Source: Palsa-1150 sp036490515
GTDB taxonomy: Bacteria > Myxococcota_A > Polyangia > Polyangiales > Polyangiaceae
Direction of reading: 5' to 3'
Assembly: GCA_036490515.1 (NCBI GenBank)
Contig: DASXDU010000033.1
Location: 186,001 to 250,000 of the forward strand
Length of the DNA: 64,000 nt
The notes beneath the pieces were generated by a model. That model was not told the origin of the DNA. It did not search any database and saw nothing but the letters and a program-made list of their open reading frames with translations. Both the position numbers and the translations under genes were made by a program. The number at the start of each line of letters is the position of its first letter. Position 1 is the stretch's first letter. This document shows, piece after piece, positions 45,574 through 54,334 of this stretch.

Positions 45574-47474
45574 GCGCCGCGATCGTCGCGTTCGGCGCGG
45601 TGTCGGCGCTGGGCGAAGGACGCGAGGCAGCGCCTGCGGGCACGATCGGCGCGCCCGCGGCCCTCGCCATTGCGCGCGACGAGGAGCTCGCCCGGGCGGG
45701 TCTCGCGCGGCCGTTCGTGGCGCGCGCGCGCGTCCCCCCCGTCGAGGACCGCGCGACGTGGCTCCTCGAGCGCGCCCTCCATGCCTGCGTGGTCGATCTC
45801 GACGCGGCGCGGCCCGGATGGCGCGCGGAGCGTGTGGGGCTCGTGCTCGGGACGTCGAGCGGCGGGATGCGCGCGGCGGAGCAGGCTTTCGCCTCGATGG
45901 CGAACGGCGACGACGTCGCTGACCCGGAGCGAGCGACGTACTTCGGTCCCATGGCGCGTGCGGCACGAAGCCTCGGGTTCGCCGTCGATCCGGCGGTCCT
46001 GGTTCTCGGGGCGTGCGCCTCCTCCGTGATCTCCCTCGGCCTCGCGACGCGGGCCCTCGCGCGGGGCGACTGCGACGTCGTGCTCGCCGGCGGCTTCGAC
46101 GACGTCACCGTCTTCGTCGCGTCGGGCTTCGAGGCGCTCCGCGCCACCACCACGTCCCCGCCTCCCCGGCCGTTCCGCCTCGGACGGGACGGCATGGCCC
46201 TCGGCGAAGGAGCCGCGGTCCTCGCCCTCGCACGCGCCGCGCCGCGTGCGATCGCGTACGTCACCGGGTTCGGCGCCGCCTCCGACGCGTTCCACCTCAC
46301 CGCGCCCGACCGCGAGGGCGCCGGCCTCGCGCGCGCCGCGACGGCCGCACTCGCCGAGGCGGGGAGGCCTCGCGTGGATCTCGTGAGCCCGCACGGAACG
46401 GCGACGCCGTTCAACGACTCCGCCGAGGCGAAGGCCCTCGCGCGTGCCCTGGCGGGTCAGCGCGACGTTCCCGTGGTGCACCCGCTCAAGGCCCAGATCG
46501 GCCACACGCTGGGCGCGGCCGGGGCGCTCGAGAGCCTCGCGTGCGTCGACGCGATCACGCGCGGCGTCCTTCCGGCGGCGGCGGGGGAAGGGGAGCTCGA
46601 TCCGGAGGCTCCCGCACGCCTGCTCGCGGAGTCCTTCGGAGGAACCCCGCGCACGGCCCTGAAGCTCGCGTGCGCCTTCGGGGGTGCCAACGCCGCCCTC
46701 GTCGTGGCGCGCGATCCCGCGGGACCGGTGCGGCCCCAGCGCGCAGCCTTCCTGCGCGGCGCGGTGGCGGTCCGTTCCGAGCCTTCGCCCGAGGACCTCG
46801 CCGCGGCGACGGGGCTTCGCCTCGACCGCCTCGTTCGCGCCGACGGTCTCGTGCGTCTCGCGATCGCCGCGGTGGCGCGCCTCGAGGCATCGTGCGGATC
46901 GCTGGCGGGCGCGGGTCTGGTGGTGGGGACGGCTCTCGCGACGGTCGAGACGAACGCCCTCTTCGCGCGCCCCGTTCGCGAGAAGGGGGGCCGCGCTGCC
47001 GAGCCACGGCGCTTCCCGTACACGTCCCCCAACGCCGTGGCAGGCGAGTGCTCGATCGCGTTCGGCCTCACGGGGCCCAGCTTCTCCGTCGGCGGCGGCC
47101 TTCACGCAGGGCTCGAGGCGCTCGTCGCGGGTACGTGGCTCGTCGGCGCCGGCGACGCGAACCGCGTCGTCGTGGTGGCCGTCGACGAAGGGGGATCCGC
47201 AACGCGGGCCCTCGCGGGCGACGCGGTCCAGTCGGGGGCCGTGGCGGTCCTCCTCGACGCATCCGCCGAGGGAGCCCTCGCGCGCATCGGCGCGATGCAC
47301 GTCGTGCGCGGCCGGCCCGTCGCGCCGGCAGCCGGGGTGGCCGCCGGTCACGCCGCGTTGCTGCCCCTGATCTCCCCGGCTTCTTCGGCATCCACTCCGG
47401 CGTCATTGCCCGCCGAGCTCGTGTCGGCCGCTCCTCCCGACTCCATGGCCGTCGTTCGTCTCGAGCCCCTTTGA
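45570..47474 (+). CDS. Second fused ketosynthase
   Basis: GTG 45570 overlaps the lipoprotein stop and has GGAGG four bases upstream. The 634-residue product again has an intact condensing triad: C149 (LGACASSV), H275 (SPHGTATPFND) and H312 (AQIGHTLGAAG). A C-terminal remnant (about 410-600: GLVVGTALATVETNALFARP and GECSIAFGLTGPSFSVGGGLHAG) follows, where the cysteine is replaced by glycine. The N-terminal part is shortened compared with KAS II. Two adjacent ketosynthases with the same odd fusion suggest duplication and joint work on one product. Reductase and dehydratase genes are not in the cluster. Confidence 0.88.
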   Translation: MSAAIVAFGAVSALGEGREAAPAGTIGAPAALAIARDEELARAGLARPFVARARVPPVEDRATWLLERALHACVVDLDAARPGWRAERVGLVLGTSSGGMRAAEQAFASMANGDDVADPERATYFGPMARAARSLGFAVDPAVLVLGACASSVISLGLATRALARGDCDVVLAGGFDDVTVFVASGFEALRATTTSPPPRPFRLGRDGMALGEGAAVLALARAAPRAIAYVTGFGAASDAFHLTAPDREGAGLARAATAALAEAGRPRVDLVSPHGTATPFNDSAEAKALARALAGQRDVPVVHPLKAQIGHTLGAAGALESLACVDAITRGVLPAAAGEGELDPEAPARLLAESFGGTPRTALKLACAFGGANAALVVARDPAGPVRPQRAAFLRGAVAVRSEPSPEDLAAATGLRLDRLVRADGLVRLAIAAVARLEASCGSLAGAGLVVGTALATVETNALFARPVREKGGRAAEPRRFPYTSPNAVAGECSIAFGLTGPSFSVGGGLHAGLEALVAGTWLVGAGDANRVVVVAVDEGGSATRALAGDAVQSGAVAVLLDASAEGALARIGAMHVVRGRPVAPAAGVAAGHAALLPLISPASSASTPASLPAELVSAAPPDSMAVVRLEPL

Positions 47475-47502
47475 CAGTTCGGCAGGTGCTCCGGGCCCGC
47501 GG

Positions 47503-47542
47503 GCCGGACCCGTTGCCATCCTGGCAACGCATCCAGGTCCGA
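47503..47542 (+). terminator. Bipartite hairpin after ketosynthase operon
   Basis: GTTGCCA/TGGCAAC form a perfect 7-bp stem with a 3-base loop (47512-47528), enclosed by CGGACC/GGTCCG (47503-47508 and 47537-47542). It follows the operon's stop by about 30 bases. No U-run is present. The spacer to the next gene (141 bp) contains nothing else clear. Confidence 0.45.
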
Positions 47543-47615
47543 CCCGTGCGAGATCACGGCTGAAAACCGCGCTCGGTATGGCGCGGCCCACAAGTTGCTC
47601 TAAGGTGGCGCAGCC

Positions 47616-48107
47616 TTGTCGACCGTGCCGACTCTCCGCCTCCTTCGCCTCGCCATCCTGGTCCTCGGCCTTTGCGCCGCCGCGTGCTCCAAGGTCTACA
47701 TCCCGAACACCGACGTCGAGGACACGAAGGTCAACCGCGACGTGGTCCTCTTCTGCGAGCAGTACCGCCATGCGCTCGAGGACAAGAACGTCGGCAAGAT
47801 CCTCGGGATGATGAGCTCCGACTACTTCGAGGACGGCGGCAACACGAAGAACGAGGACGACGCGGACTTCGACAAGATCCGCGAGTTCCTGACAGGCGAC
47901 TTCCTGCGCACGTCGGGCATCCGCTACGAGATCCGCTACCGCAAGATCACGTTCACGGAGACGAATCACATCCTCGTCGACTACACGTACAACTGCGCGT
48001 GGAAGCTGCCGGGCGTGAAGCAGGACGAGTGGCACCACAAGGTCGCCGACAACCGGCTCGAGCTCGTCCGCGAGGGTGAGACCTTCAAGATCTCGCGCGG
48101 CATGTAG
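47616..48107 (+). CDS. NTF2-like lipoprotein
   Basis: The 163-residue product starts at TTG 47616 after AAGGTGG. The signal peptide ends LCAAAC, giving a lipobox cysteine. The mature domain (about 40-160) reads VLFCEQYRHALEDKNVGKILGMMSSDYFEDGG and ends in a beta sheet (YEIRYRKITFTETNHILVDYTY and RLELVREGETFKISRGM). This resembles the cone-shaped NTF2/SnoaL-like fold used for small-ligand binding. A similar protein is encoded at 60495. The function is unknown. Confidence 0.82.
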   Translation: MSTVPTLRLLRLAILVLGLCAAACSKVYIPNTDVEDTKVNRDVVLFCEQYRHALEDKNVGKILGMMSSDYFEDGGNTKNEDDADFDKIREFLTGDFLRTSGIRYEIRYRKITFTETNHILVDYTYNCAWKLPGVKQDEWHHKVADNRLELVREGETFKISRGM

Positions 48108-48185
48108 CGGTCGCGCTCGGGTGCCCCGTGTGGCGTGGGCCGCGCGGCAGGGCGGCCCGCGGGGTCATGCTACGACGGGTGCCGA

Positions 48186-49379
48186 GTGGCCTTCACCATC
48201 GCCCACGTCTCCGATCTCCACGTCTCGGCCTTCGGCGACACGCTGCACGACCGCGCCAAGCTGGTGAAGCGCACGGTGCACGCGGTCGACGTCGGCGCCG
48301 AGCGCTTCGACGAGTGCTGGGCCGAGGGAGGCTGGCGCGTGCTGCGCGAGCGCGGGAAGAAGAGGGGCGAGGTCGTGCTGGTCGACCCGGACCACTACGG
48401 GCACCCCATCCCGAGCGCGCGCGACGCAGGCGGGCTGCTCGACCCGGTCGAGCGTGCCGCCGCCAAGGCGTGCCGTCTGGAGGCCCGCCGCGCGCTGACC
48501 CTCGCCGAGGCGCCTCCGAGCGAGGGCGCGCTCGCGCAGATGCTCGAGGTGACGCCGCACAACACGAACCTGCGGCTGCTGCGGGCGGCGCGCGCCGTCC
48601 ACGAGCAGAACGTCGACGCCGTCATCGTGACGGGCGACTGCACCGACGACGGGCAGGGCTGGGAGATCGTCGAGTCGGCCTTCGGCCGCTGGCGCCGCGA
48701 CGGCCGGTGCTTCCTCATCCCGGGCAACCACGACCTCTTCCTCTTCCCCGTGGCGAGCAGCGCACGCCCCCGCCCCACGCACGAGTCCAAGCGTGCCCGC
48801 TGGCGCGAGGTGGCGGCGCACGCGGGGCTCACCATCGAGCCGTGCGGCGCGTGGAAGCGCGCTCTCCCCGAGGCGGACGCCATCCTCGTGGGGCTCGACT
48901 CGTGCTCGCGCAAGCAGCGCGCCTTCTTCCGGCAGAACGGCGCCATCGGTCCCGAGCAGCTGGCGTGGCTGCACGAGCTCGCGAAGACGCCCGCGTGGAA
49001 GGACGCCCGTCACCGGATCGTCCTCTTCCACCACCACGTCGTGCCGTTGCCGGTCGGCGTCGGCAAGCGCGCGCCGACCGAGATCGGGATGCGCCTCGAC
49101 GACGGGCGGACGTTCGCCGACACGCTCGCCGAGATCGGCGCGACGCTCGTCATGCACGGGCACCGGCACGTGAGCGAACGGCGTCACCCTGCGGGGTACG
49201 ACTTCGAGCTGCTAGCCGCGCCGTCGCTCACGCTGGGCTGCAAGAGCGGGGACGCGCCGTCGTTCTGGCGGGTGGAGCTCGACAACCGCGTGCACGCGGA
49301 GCGGGTCAGGATCCCCGTCGAGGCGGTGGAGCAGGAGAACGACCCGGGGACGGACCCACCGCCACCGCCCGAGGGATAG
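48186..49379 (+). CDS. Calcineurin-like metallophosphoesterase
   Basis: GTG 48186 starts directly at the first motif; longer frames upstream are low-complexity. The 397-residue product has the metal-binding blocks SDLHVS, VTGDCTDDGQGW, IPGNHDLFLF, FHHHVVPLP and MHGHRHVSE in order. This is the dinuclear-metal phosphoesterase fold. An insertion of about 100 residues lies between the first and second blocks, larger than in simple phosphodiesterases. Substrate could be a cyclic nucleotide, phospholipid or nucleic acid. It ends 12 bp before the first hexamer array. Confidence 0.92.
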   Translation: MAFTIAHVSDLHVSAFGDTLHDRAKLVKRTVHAVDVGAERFDECWAEGGWRVLRERGKKRGEVVLVDPDHYGHPIPSARDAGGLLDPVERAAAKACRLEARRALTLAEAPPSEGALAQMLEVTPHNTNLRLLRAARAVHEQNVDAVIVTGDCTDDGQGWEIVESAFGRWRRDGRCFLIPGNHDLFLFPVASSARPRPTHESKRARWREVAAHAGLTIEPCGAWKRALPEADAILVGLDSCSRKQRAFFRQNGAIGPEQLAWLHELAKTPAWKDARHRIVLFHHHVVPLPVGVGKRAPTEIGMRLDDGRTFADTLAEIGATLVMHGHRHVSERRHPAGYDFELLAAPSLTLGCKSGDAPSFWRVELDNRVHAERVRIPVEAVEQENDPGTDPPPPPEG

Positions 49380-49390
49380 GGACCTCCGCG

Positions 49391-49538
<148 letters not shown>

Positions 49539-49602
49539 TGTGTCCATGTGCTTGAACGCACGAGAACAGGCAAGGGGCTTCTCGCTCGGGGTTTTCGAGT
49601 GT

Positions 49603-49702
49603 GGCGCCGTGCTCGGGCAGTTCAAGGACGCGCGCAGGAGCGCGCGCCGCGGACAGGAGTCCGCGGTGCTGCGCATCCTTGAGCTGCCCTGCGCGCGGCG
49701 CC
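49603..49702 (+). ncRNA. Structured RNA leader of four-helix-bundle gene, copy 1
   Basis: Folding by eye gives P1 GGCGCCG/CGGCGCC (49603-49609 with 49696-49702), an internal loop UGCUC/UGCGCG, and P2 of 14 bp (49615-49628 with 49676-49689, one U-G). A junction follows with P3 CGCGCGC-AGGA-GCGCGCG (49629-49646) and P4 CCGCGGAC-AGGA-GTCCGCGG (49647-49666). The same architecture with different pairs is found before the second gene (50674-50766). The gene's ATG is 39 bases downstream. The role is unknown: leader, autoregulatory site or part of an RNA element. Confidence 0.8.
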
Positions 49703-49741
49703 GACGGGGGCGAGCCCCTCGGGGGCGAAAGGACAGACGCC

Positions 49742-50059
49742 ATGCTCAGGATTTACGAGGTCATTCTCGATGTGCTCCGGGAGTTGCGGCCGTTCGTTGC
49801 GGCGATCGAGGTCCATGACCGAGACCTCGCCAGGCAGCTGCGGCGGGCGGCGACGAGCGTCGCTCTCAACTGCAGCGAAGGAAGCGGCTCGAGTGGGGGC
49901 ACGCGGCGGGAGCGTTACCGGAACGCGCTCGGGTCGGCGCGGGAGACGGGAGCCTGCCTCGATGCGGCGGTCGCGCTGGGGTACGTGCAGCGGCTCGACG
50001 CGTCGCTGCTGGATAAGCTCGACCACGTGCGTGCGGTGCTCGTGAAGATCGTTCGGTGA
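49742..50059 (+). CDS. Four-helix-bundle protein (S23 / TIGR02436 type), copy 1
   Basis: The 105-residue product starts at ATG 49742 behind AAAGGA. It carries the family signature RRAATSVALNCSEGSGSSGG, then YRNALGSARETGACLDAAVALGY, across four helices. The family was first known from ORFs inside intervening sequences of 23S rRNA, and it is structurally close to Avd of diversity-generating retroelements, a basic protein that binds RNA. No rRNA or reverse transcriptase is in the window. A folded RNA stands just upstream. A near-identical-length relative (about half the residues equal) lies 243 bp away in opposite orientation. Confidence 0.92.
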   Translation: MLRIYEVILDVLRELRPFVAAIEVHDRDLARQLRRAATSVALNCSEGSGSSGGTRRERYRNALGSARETGACLDAAVALGYVQRLDASLLDKLDHVRAVLVKIVR

Positions 50060-50093
50060 GGCGTTGACGGCGTGGAGGGAGCGCGCTTCGCTC

Positions 50094-50271
<178 letters not shown>

Positions 50272-50301
50272 GACGTGCGACGCGGGCGAGGCAAGCACCC
50301 T

Positions 50302-50619
50302 TCAGGCAGCGACCCGCACCAGCGTGCCGATGACGCGGTTCATCAGCGAGGGCAGGTCACGCGGCAGCGCCGCGACGTACCCCGCCGCCTGCGCCACCCG
50401 CAAGCACGCCCACGTCTCCCGCGCCGAACCGAGCGCCGTGCGATAGCGCTGCAGCCGCACGCCTCCGTACGAGCCGCTTCCCTCGGCAACGTTGAGCACC
50501 ACCGAGCCGGCCGCGCGCCGCAGCTGCGAGGCCAGCTCCCGGTCGCGCTTCTCGATCGCACCAACCACCGGCCGCATGACCACGATCGCGTCGAGCATCA
50601 CATCGTGAATTCTCAGCAT
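50302..50619 (-). CDS. Four-helix-bundle protein (S23 / TIGR02436 type), copy 2
   Basis: The 105-residue product starts at ATG 50619 (GGAG seven bases before) and reads MLRIHDVMLDAIVVMRPVVG. The shared signature is RRAAGSVVLNVAEGSGSYGG with RYRTALGSARETWACLRVAQAAGY. It faces copy 1 across the hexamer array. The two proteins align end to end without gaps but differ at many sites, so the duplication or separate arrival is old. Its own folded leader is upstream on the minus strand. Confidence 0.92.
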   Translation of the reverse strand: MLRIHDVMLDAIVVMRPVVGAIEKRDRELASQLRRAAGSVVLNVAEGSGSYGGVRLQRYRTALGSARETWACLRVAQAAGYVAALPRDLPSLMNRVIGTLVRVAA

Positions 50620-50673
50620 GTCGCATCTCCGTGCTCGCCCCGCGCCCCGTGCGCGAAGCGGATGCGCCCCCCC

Positions 50674-50766
50674 GCCATGGCGCGCAGCACGTGTCCAGGA
50701 CCCGCAGGGCCGCTCCTGCGGCGCGCGCTTCCTGCGCGCGTCCTGGACGCGTGCGAGCACCATGGC
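50674..50766 (-). ncRNA. Structured RNA leader of four-helix-bundle gene, copy 2
   Basis: On the minus strand P1 is GCCATGG/CCATGGC (50766-50760 with 50680-50674), followed by the same UGCUC/UGCGCG internal loop as copy 1. P2 is 14 bp with one C-A mismatch (50754-50741 with 50700-50687). P3 is CGCGCGC-AGGAA-GCGCGCG and P4 CCGCAGG-AGCGGC-CCTGCGG. Four P1 pairs and at least five P2 pairs differ from copy 1, nearly all with pairing kept. The gene's ATG is about 55 bases downstream. Confidence 0.8.
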
Positions 50767-50804
50767 ACCGTCAAGCATCCGACGAGCGACCCCAGTGGGG
50801 GCAA

Positions 50805-50919
50805 CCACGCCCACGCCCACGCCCACGCCCACGCCCGCGCCCGCGCCCACGCTCACGCCCGCGCTCACGCTCGCCCCCGCGCTCACGCCCGCGCTCACGC
50901 TCGCCCCCGCGTCCGCGCT
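50805..50919. repeat. Degenerate hexamer array 3
   Basis: It begins with pure GCCCAC units and decays to CGCTCACGCCCG and CTCGCCCCCG variants. It lies between the second leader RNA and the stop of the cysteine-rich lipoprotein gene, so each S23 unit is bordered by arrays on both sides. Confidence 0.85.
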
Positions 50920-50937
50920 CCCTCCTACTTCCCCGCC

Positions 50938-51393
50938 TTACTCCCCGCCCTCTCCGTCCGTTCCATCCCCCGCATCGCTCGCGTCCGTCGCGTCTCCCCC
51001 GTCTCCCCCGTCTCCGGCATCATCCTCGTCCGCGGGGGGTATCAGCCACACGCAGCTGGCGTTCGACCACGGGGTCGCCACGACCGAGCAGTCGCCGCTG
51101 GTGATCGCGTCGACGCACTGGTTCACGTCGCTCGTGGACGGGTTCGAGCCGATGGACAGGCCGTGCGCGCACGCCGTGTCGTAGTACCGATTGCAGGCGT
51201 CGACCGCGCTCCCGGAGGTGTACCAGATGGGCGGTGACACCGTGACGTTGGGGCAGCTCGGGATCTGGCCGCACCGCGCGTGCTCGATGGTCTTGCAGGC
51301 GTCGACGCCCTGGGCGCTCGAACCGCACGCGACCACGGCGGCGAACGCCAGGGTGCACGAGCCCAGCACGACGAGGACCGGGCGGCGGCGCAT
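50938..51393 (-). CDS. Cysteine-rich lipoprotein
   Basis: The 151-residue product has a lipoprotein signal ending VVAC (MRRRPVLVVLGSCTLAFAAVVAC). The mature part has about ten cysteines (DACKTIEHARCGQIPSC, AVDACNRYYDTACAHG, VNQCVDAITSGDCS, ASCVWL), probably disulfide-bonded. A low-complexity Asp/Gly/Ala tail follows (about 125-151). Similar myxobacterial surface lipoproteins exist but have no known function. It is divergent from the nucleotidyltransferase gene. Confidence 0.82.
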   Translation of the reverse strand: MRRRPVLVVLGSCTLAFAAVVACGSSAQGVDACKTIEHARCGQIPSCPNVTVSPPIWYTSGSAVDACNRYYDTACAHGLSIGSNPSTSDVNQCVDAITSGDCSVVATPWSNASCVWLIPPADEDDAGDGGDGGDATDASDAGDGTDGEGGE

Positions 51394-51450
51394 GGGGGAA
51401 GGCTCTACTACGCGGCCCGGGCGCCGGCCAAGTTGGTTAGCCTCCCGGTC

Positions 51451-52299
51451 GTGCTCCCCGCGATGGTGCTCGCCGCCGGCCTCGGTACGCGCCTGCGTCC
51501 GCTGACCGACCTCCGCGCCAAGCCGCTCGTCCCGGTGGGGGACCGCCCGGCTCTGGCCCACGTGCTCGAGGCACTCCGTGCCGCCGGTGTCCCGCGCGCC
51601 GTCGTGAACGCCCACCACCACGCCGCTCAGCTCGAGGAGTTCGCCCGCGACCAGCGCGACCTCTCCGTCTCCGTCGAGCGAGATCTCCTCGGGACCGCGG
51701 GCGGGCTCGCGCAGGCCGCGTCGCTCCTCGGGCCCGGGGACGTCATCGTATGGAACGGCGACATCCTCGCGGACGTCGATCTCCCGAGGCTCGTGGCCGC
51801 CCATCGCGCGGCGGCGACGCTCCTCGTGCAGCCGATGGCGCCAGGGCAGGGGAGCGTCGGGCTGGATGGCGAGGGCAAGGTCGTTCGCCTGCGGATGGAG
51901 CGCTTCGAAGAGGAGGCCCAGGGCGGCCAGTTTCTCGGCATCCACGTCCTCGGCGCACGCCTGCGCGATCGGCTTCCCGCCGCGGGCGGTCTCGTCGAGG
52001 ACGTCTTCGTGCCCGCGATGGCCCGTGGCGAGACCCTCCGCGCCGTGCCGTTCCACGGCGCATGGCACGACATCGGAACCGTGACGAGTTACCTCGAGGC
52101 GAACGCCGCGTGGCTCGCGCGCCACGGCCTGCAGTCGTGGAAGGGCCCGGGGGCACGCGTCGCCGAGGGCGTGTCGCTCGATGGATCGATCGTCGGCGAG
52201 GGCGCCCGCGTCGAGGGCCGCGGAGTCGTCGTGCGCTCCGTCGTGTGGCCCGGGGCGAGCGCCGTCGCGCCCCTCGAAGGCCGCGTCGTCACTTCCTGA
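51451..52299 (+). CDS. Sugar-phosphate nucleotidyltransferase
   Basis: The 282-residue product begins with the NTP-transferase signature VLAAGLGTRLRPLTDLRAKPLVPV. It continues with GTAGGLAQAA, WNGDILADVD and HDIGTVTSYLEAN, all family typical. The C-terminus has a short hexapeptide-like stretch (VAEGVSLDGSIVGEGARVEGRG). It joins a nucleotide to a sugar-1-phosphate; mannose-1-P guanylyl- and MurNAc-1-P uridylyltransferases are possible. GTG 51451 was chosen as the codon closest before the signature. The 3' end overlaps the convergent gene by 11 bp. Confidence 0.9.
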   Translation: MLPAMVLAAGLGTRLRPLTDLRAKPLVPVGDRPALAHVLEALRAAGVPRAVVNAHHHAAQLEEFARDQRDLSVSVERDLLGTAGGLAQAASLLGPGDVIVWNGDILADVDLPRLVAAHRAAATLLVQPMAPGQGSVGLDGEGKVVRLRMERFEEEAQGGQFLGIHVLGARLRDRLPAAGGLVEDVFVPAMARGETLRAVPFHGAWHDIGTVTSYLEANAAWLARHGLQSWKGPGARVAEGVSLDGSIVGEGARVEGRGVVVRSVVWPGASAVAPLEGRVVTS

Positions 52300-52837
52300 G
52301 GAAGAACCACGCGAGCGCGGCGCCGAGGATCCCGACGAGGAGGATCCCGCCGAGGATCCCGACGACGAGCCCAGCGTTGCCTTTCTGCGGCACCATCGAC
52401 GGCGTCGGCGCGGCGAGCCGTGCGAGGAGCTCCGCGGGCGGTCCGGCGAAGGCCACGCGCATCCCGCACGCCATGAGGAACCCCTGCGCCGACTGGAGGA
52501 ACGCCGCGTACTGCCCCGGATCGAGCGGCGCGCCCTGCTTGAAGCGCTCGCGGCAGATCGCGTCGACGTGGTCGAGCGTCCGGAGCTCCGCGGTCCCGTC
52601 ACGCTGGTTGAGCGACCCGATGACGAGCGTCGGCATGTTCGGGTGCGGCGGCAGGAGGCGCAGGTGCTGGAGCGCCTGGACACCCCCTCCCGTCGACGGA
52701 CCCTCGGGCGCCGTCATGTCCGGCGCGAACCCGTGCGGCCCGACGCGCATCCGCCCCACCGTCGCGCGAAAGCTCTCCGCCAGGTCGTTCGCCCGGACCG
52801 AGAACTGGGTCTGCAGGGCCTTCCTGGGGTTGTTCAC
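52289..52837 (-). CDS. Hypothetical protein with C-terminal TM anchor
   Basis: The 182-residue product (GTG start 52837) has a soluble N-terminal domain with LPPHPNMPTLVIGSLNQRDGTAEL-like strands and QYAAFLQSAQGFLMACGMRVAF. It ends in one transmembrane helix (AGLVVGILGGILLVGILGAALAWFFL) and RK, a tail-anchor arrangement with the domain in the cytoplasm. No known family is recognised. Its 3' end overlaps the convergent nucleotidyltransferase gene. Confidence 0.78.
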   Translation of the reverse strand: MNNPRKALQTQFSVRANDLAESFRATVGRMRVGPHGFAPDMTAPEGPSTGGGVQALQHLRLLPPHPNMPTLVIGSLNQRDGTAELRTLDHVDAICRERFKQGAPLDPGQYAAFLQSAQGFLMACGMRVAFAGPPAELLARLAAPTPSMVPQKGNAGLVVGILGGILLVGILGAALAWFFLRK

Positions 52838-52880
52838 TCCCCGATCGTAGCGCAGGGCCGCGGGCCCACGCCAAAACGCG

Positions 52881-54263
52881 TCAGGGCGGCGCTGGAGTGA
52901 ACGACTCGATCTCGTCCGCGCCGCCGTAGACGAGGATCGACGACTGCATGGGCGACACGATGGCCGACGCGTTCATGTGCGGGACCTTCGTCGGCACCTC
53001 GGTCGCGCCGGCGCTGTTCAGCGTGAAGGTGTGCGTCAGCCCGGGCGTGGCGCCCGTCGCCGTCTCGCTGCCGACGAGGAACGCGTCGGCGGCGTCGAAC
53101 GTGAATGCAGCGCACGACGTGAGCGGGTAGGGAAGAGCCCCCCCCCAGGCGACCGGCGCGCAGTTCTGGCCGCAGGCGAGGTCGATCTCCCGGACGCCCG
53201 CGTCGGTGCCGTCGGCCAGGATGCCGCCGGCCACGAGGACGTACTGCTGCTGATCGAGCGACGTCATCCCGGCCCCCACGGATGGATCGGGCGGGTAGGG
53301 GAGCTGCGTGCCGGCCGTCTGGCTCGGCGCCACGAGCTCGACGCCCCCTGCGGTCGCGTTGCCTCCGGCGACGACGAGCCCGCGCGCCGGCACCCACGCA
53401 GCTGACGCGCCGAGGCGCGGCGCCGAGAGCGTGATCCACGTCATGTTGCCCGTCACGTAGTTCGCGTTGCTCGTGTCGGTCGTGTCGATCTGGAGGACGG
53501 CCGCCGTGGGGCTGCCCGTCGTGCGCGTCGCCCCGACGACGAAGATGTACTGGCCGGATTGATCGTAGATGACCTGCCCGCCGTCGACGTCGGCGAAGCC
53601 GTAGCCCGCCGGCGGAGTCACCGACTCGCCGGCGTCCTGCGAGAAGTCGTAGTACTCGCCGCCGTCGGCGTTGATGAGGAGGGCCACGGTGTCGACGATG
53701 GGCATCGCCGTGGGCGCGATGGGCAGCGTCGGGGGCGAGCCGAGCAGCGAGAATGCGCCGAAGTCGTAGACCTGCGTCGTGCTCGAGAGGCTCGGGTCCG
53801 CGCCACCGGCGACGACGAGGAAGCGTCCGCTGAGCACGCCGAGCACGGGCGACTGGCGCGCGTCGGTGGGCGGATCGGGCAGGCGCGCGTTCTGGCCGAC
53901 GCGCTGGACGAAGATGGGCAGCGTCTCGCCGTCGAGGGCGCCGTACTGGACGGGGACGGAGGCGCCGTAAATCAGCTCGTTCCCGTTCGAGTCGAGGGCC
54001 TCGACCTCGAGCGTCGCCACGGCGCTCTGATCCTGCGCGCCGAGATCGATGGTGTCGGTGGGGTAGTCCGCGCTCCCGAGCGGCGTCAGGCCGCCGTCGT
54101 CCCCGTCGACCGCCAGCACCTCGATCTTCGTCGGGACCGGCGACTGGGTGAACGTGTCGGTCTCCTCGCCGGTGATGATCTGGACGGTGCCGTTCGCCTG
54201 CTGGTTGCACGCGAGGAGCCCGGGAAGGAACGCGGGAAAGACAAGGAAGGAGAGACGACGCAC
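52881..54263 (-). CDS. Kelch-like beta-propeller lipoprotein
   Basis: The 460-residue product (GTG 54263) has a lipoprotein signal ending GLLAC. Repeated strands resemble kelch repeats: SGRFLVVAGGADPS, RGLVVAGGNATAGGVELV, QQYVLVAGGILADGTDAGV and SSILVYGGADEIES. These imply a beta-propeller of five to six blades after an N-terminal domain (about 25-110). Cysteine pairs (LACGQNCAPV) suggest a disulfide. Kelch lipoproteins are frequent in myxobacteria and probably bind ligands at the surface. Confidence 0.85.
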   Translation of the reverse strand: MRRLSFLVFPAFLPGLLACNQQANGTVQIITGEETDTFTQSPVPTKIEVLAVDGDDGGLTPLGSADYPTDTIDLGAQDQSAVATLEVEALDSNGNELIYGASVPVQYGALDGETLPIFVQRVGQNARLPDPPTDARQSPVLGVLSGRFLVVAGGADPSLSSTTQVYDFGAFSLLGSPPTLPIAPTAMPIVDTVALLINADGGEYYDFSQDAGESVTPPAGYGFADVDGGQVIYDQSGQYIFVVGATRTTGSPTAAVLQIDTTDTSNANYVTGNMTWITLSAPRLGASAAWVPARGLVVAGGNATAGGVELVAPSQTAGTQLPYPPDPSVGAGMTSLDQQQYVLVAGGILADGTDAGVREIDLACGQNCAPVAWGGALPYPLTSCAAFTFDAADAFLVGSETATGATPGLTHTFTLNSAGATEVPTKVPHMNASAIVSPMQSSILVYGGADEIESFTPAPP

Positions 54264-54334
54264 GGGCGGGATCTACCCCCATCTGGCCCCCGCCGCCAAG
54301 GACGTCCGCGCGTCCACCCGCTACCTTCCCCGCC

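Noticed and set aside
47471..47476. TTGACA as a promoter after the ketosynthase gene
   Set aside because: It overlaps a stop codon and has only GC-rich sequence at the -10 distance.
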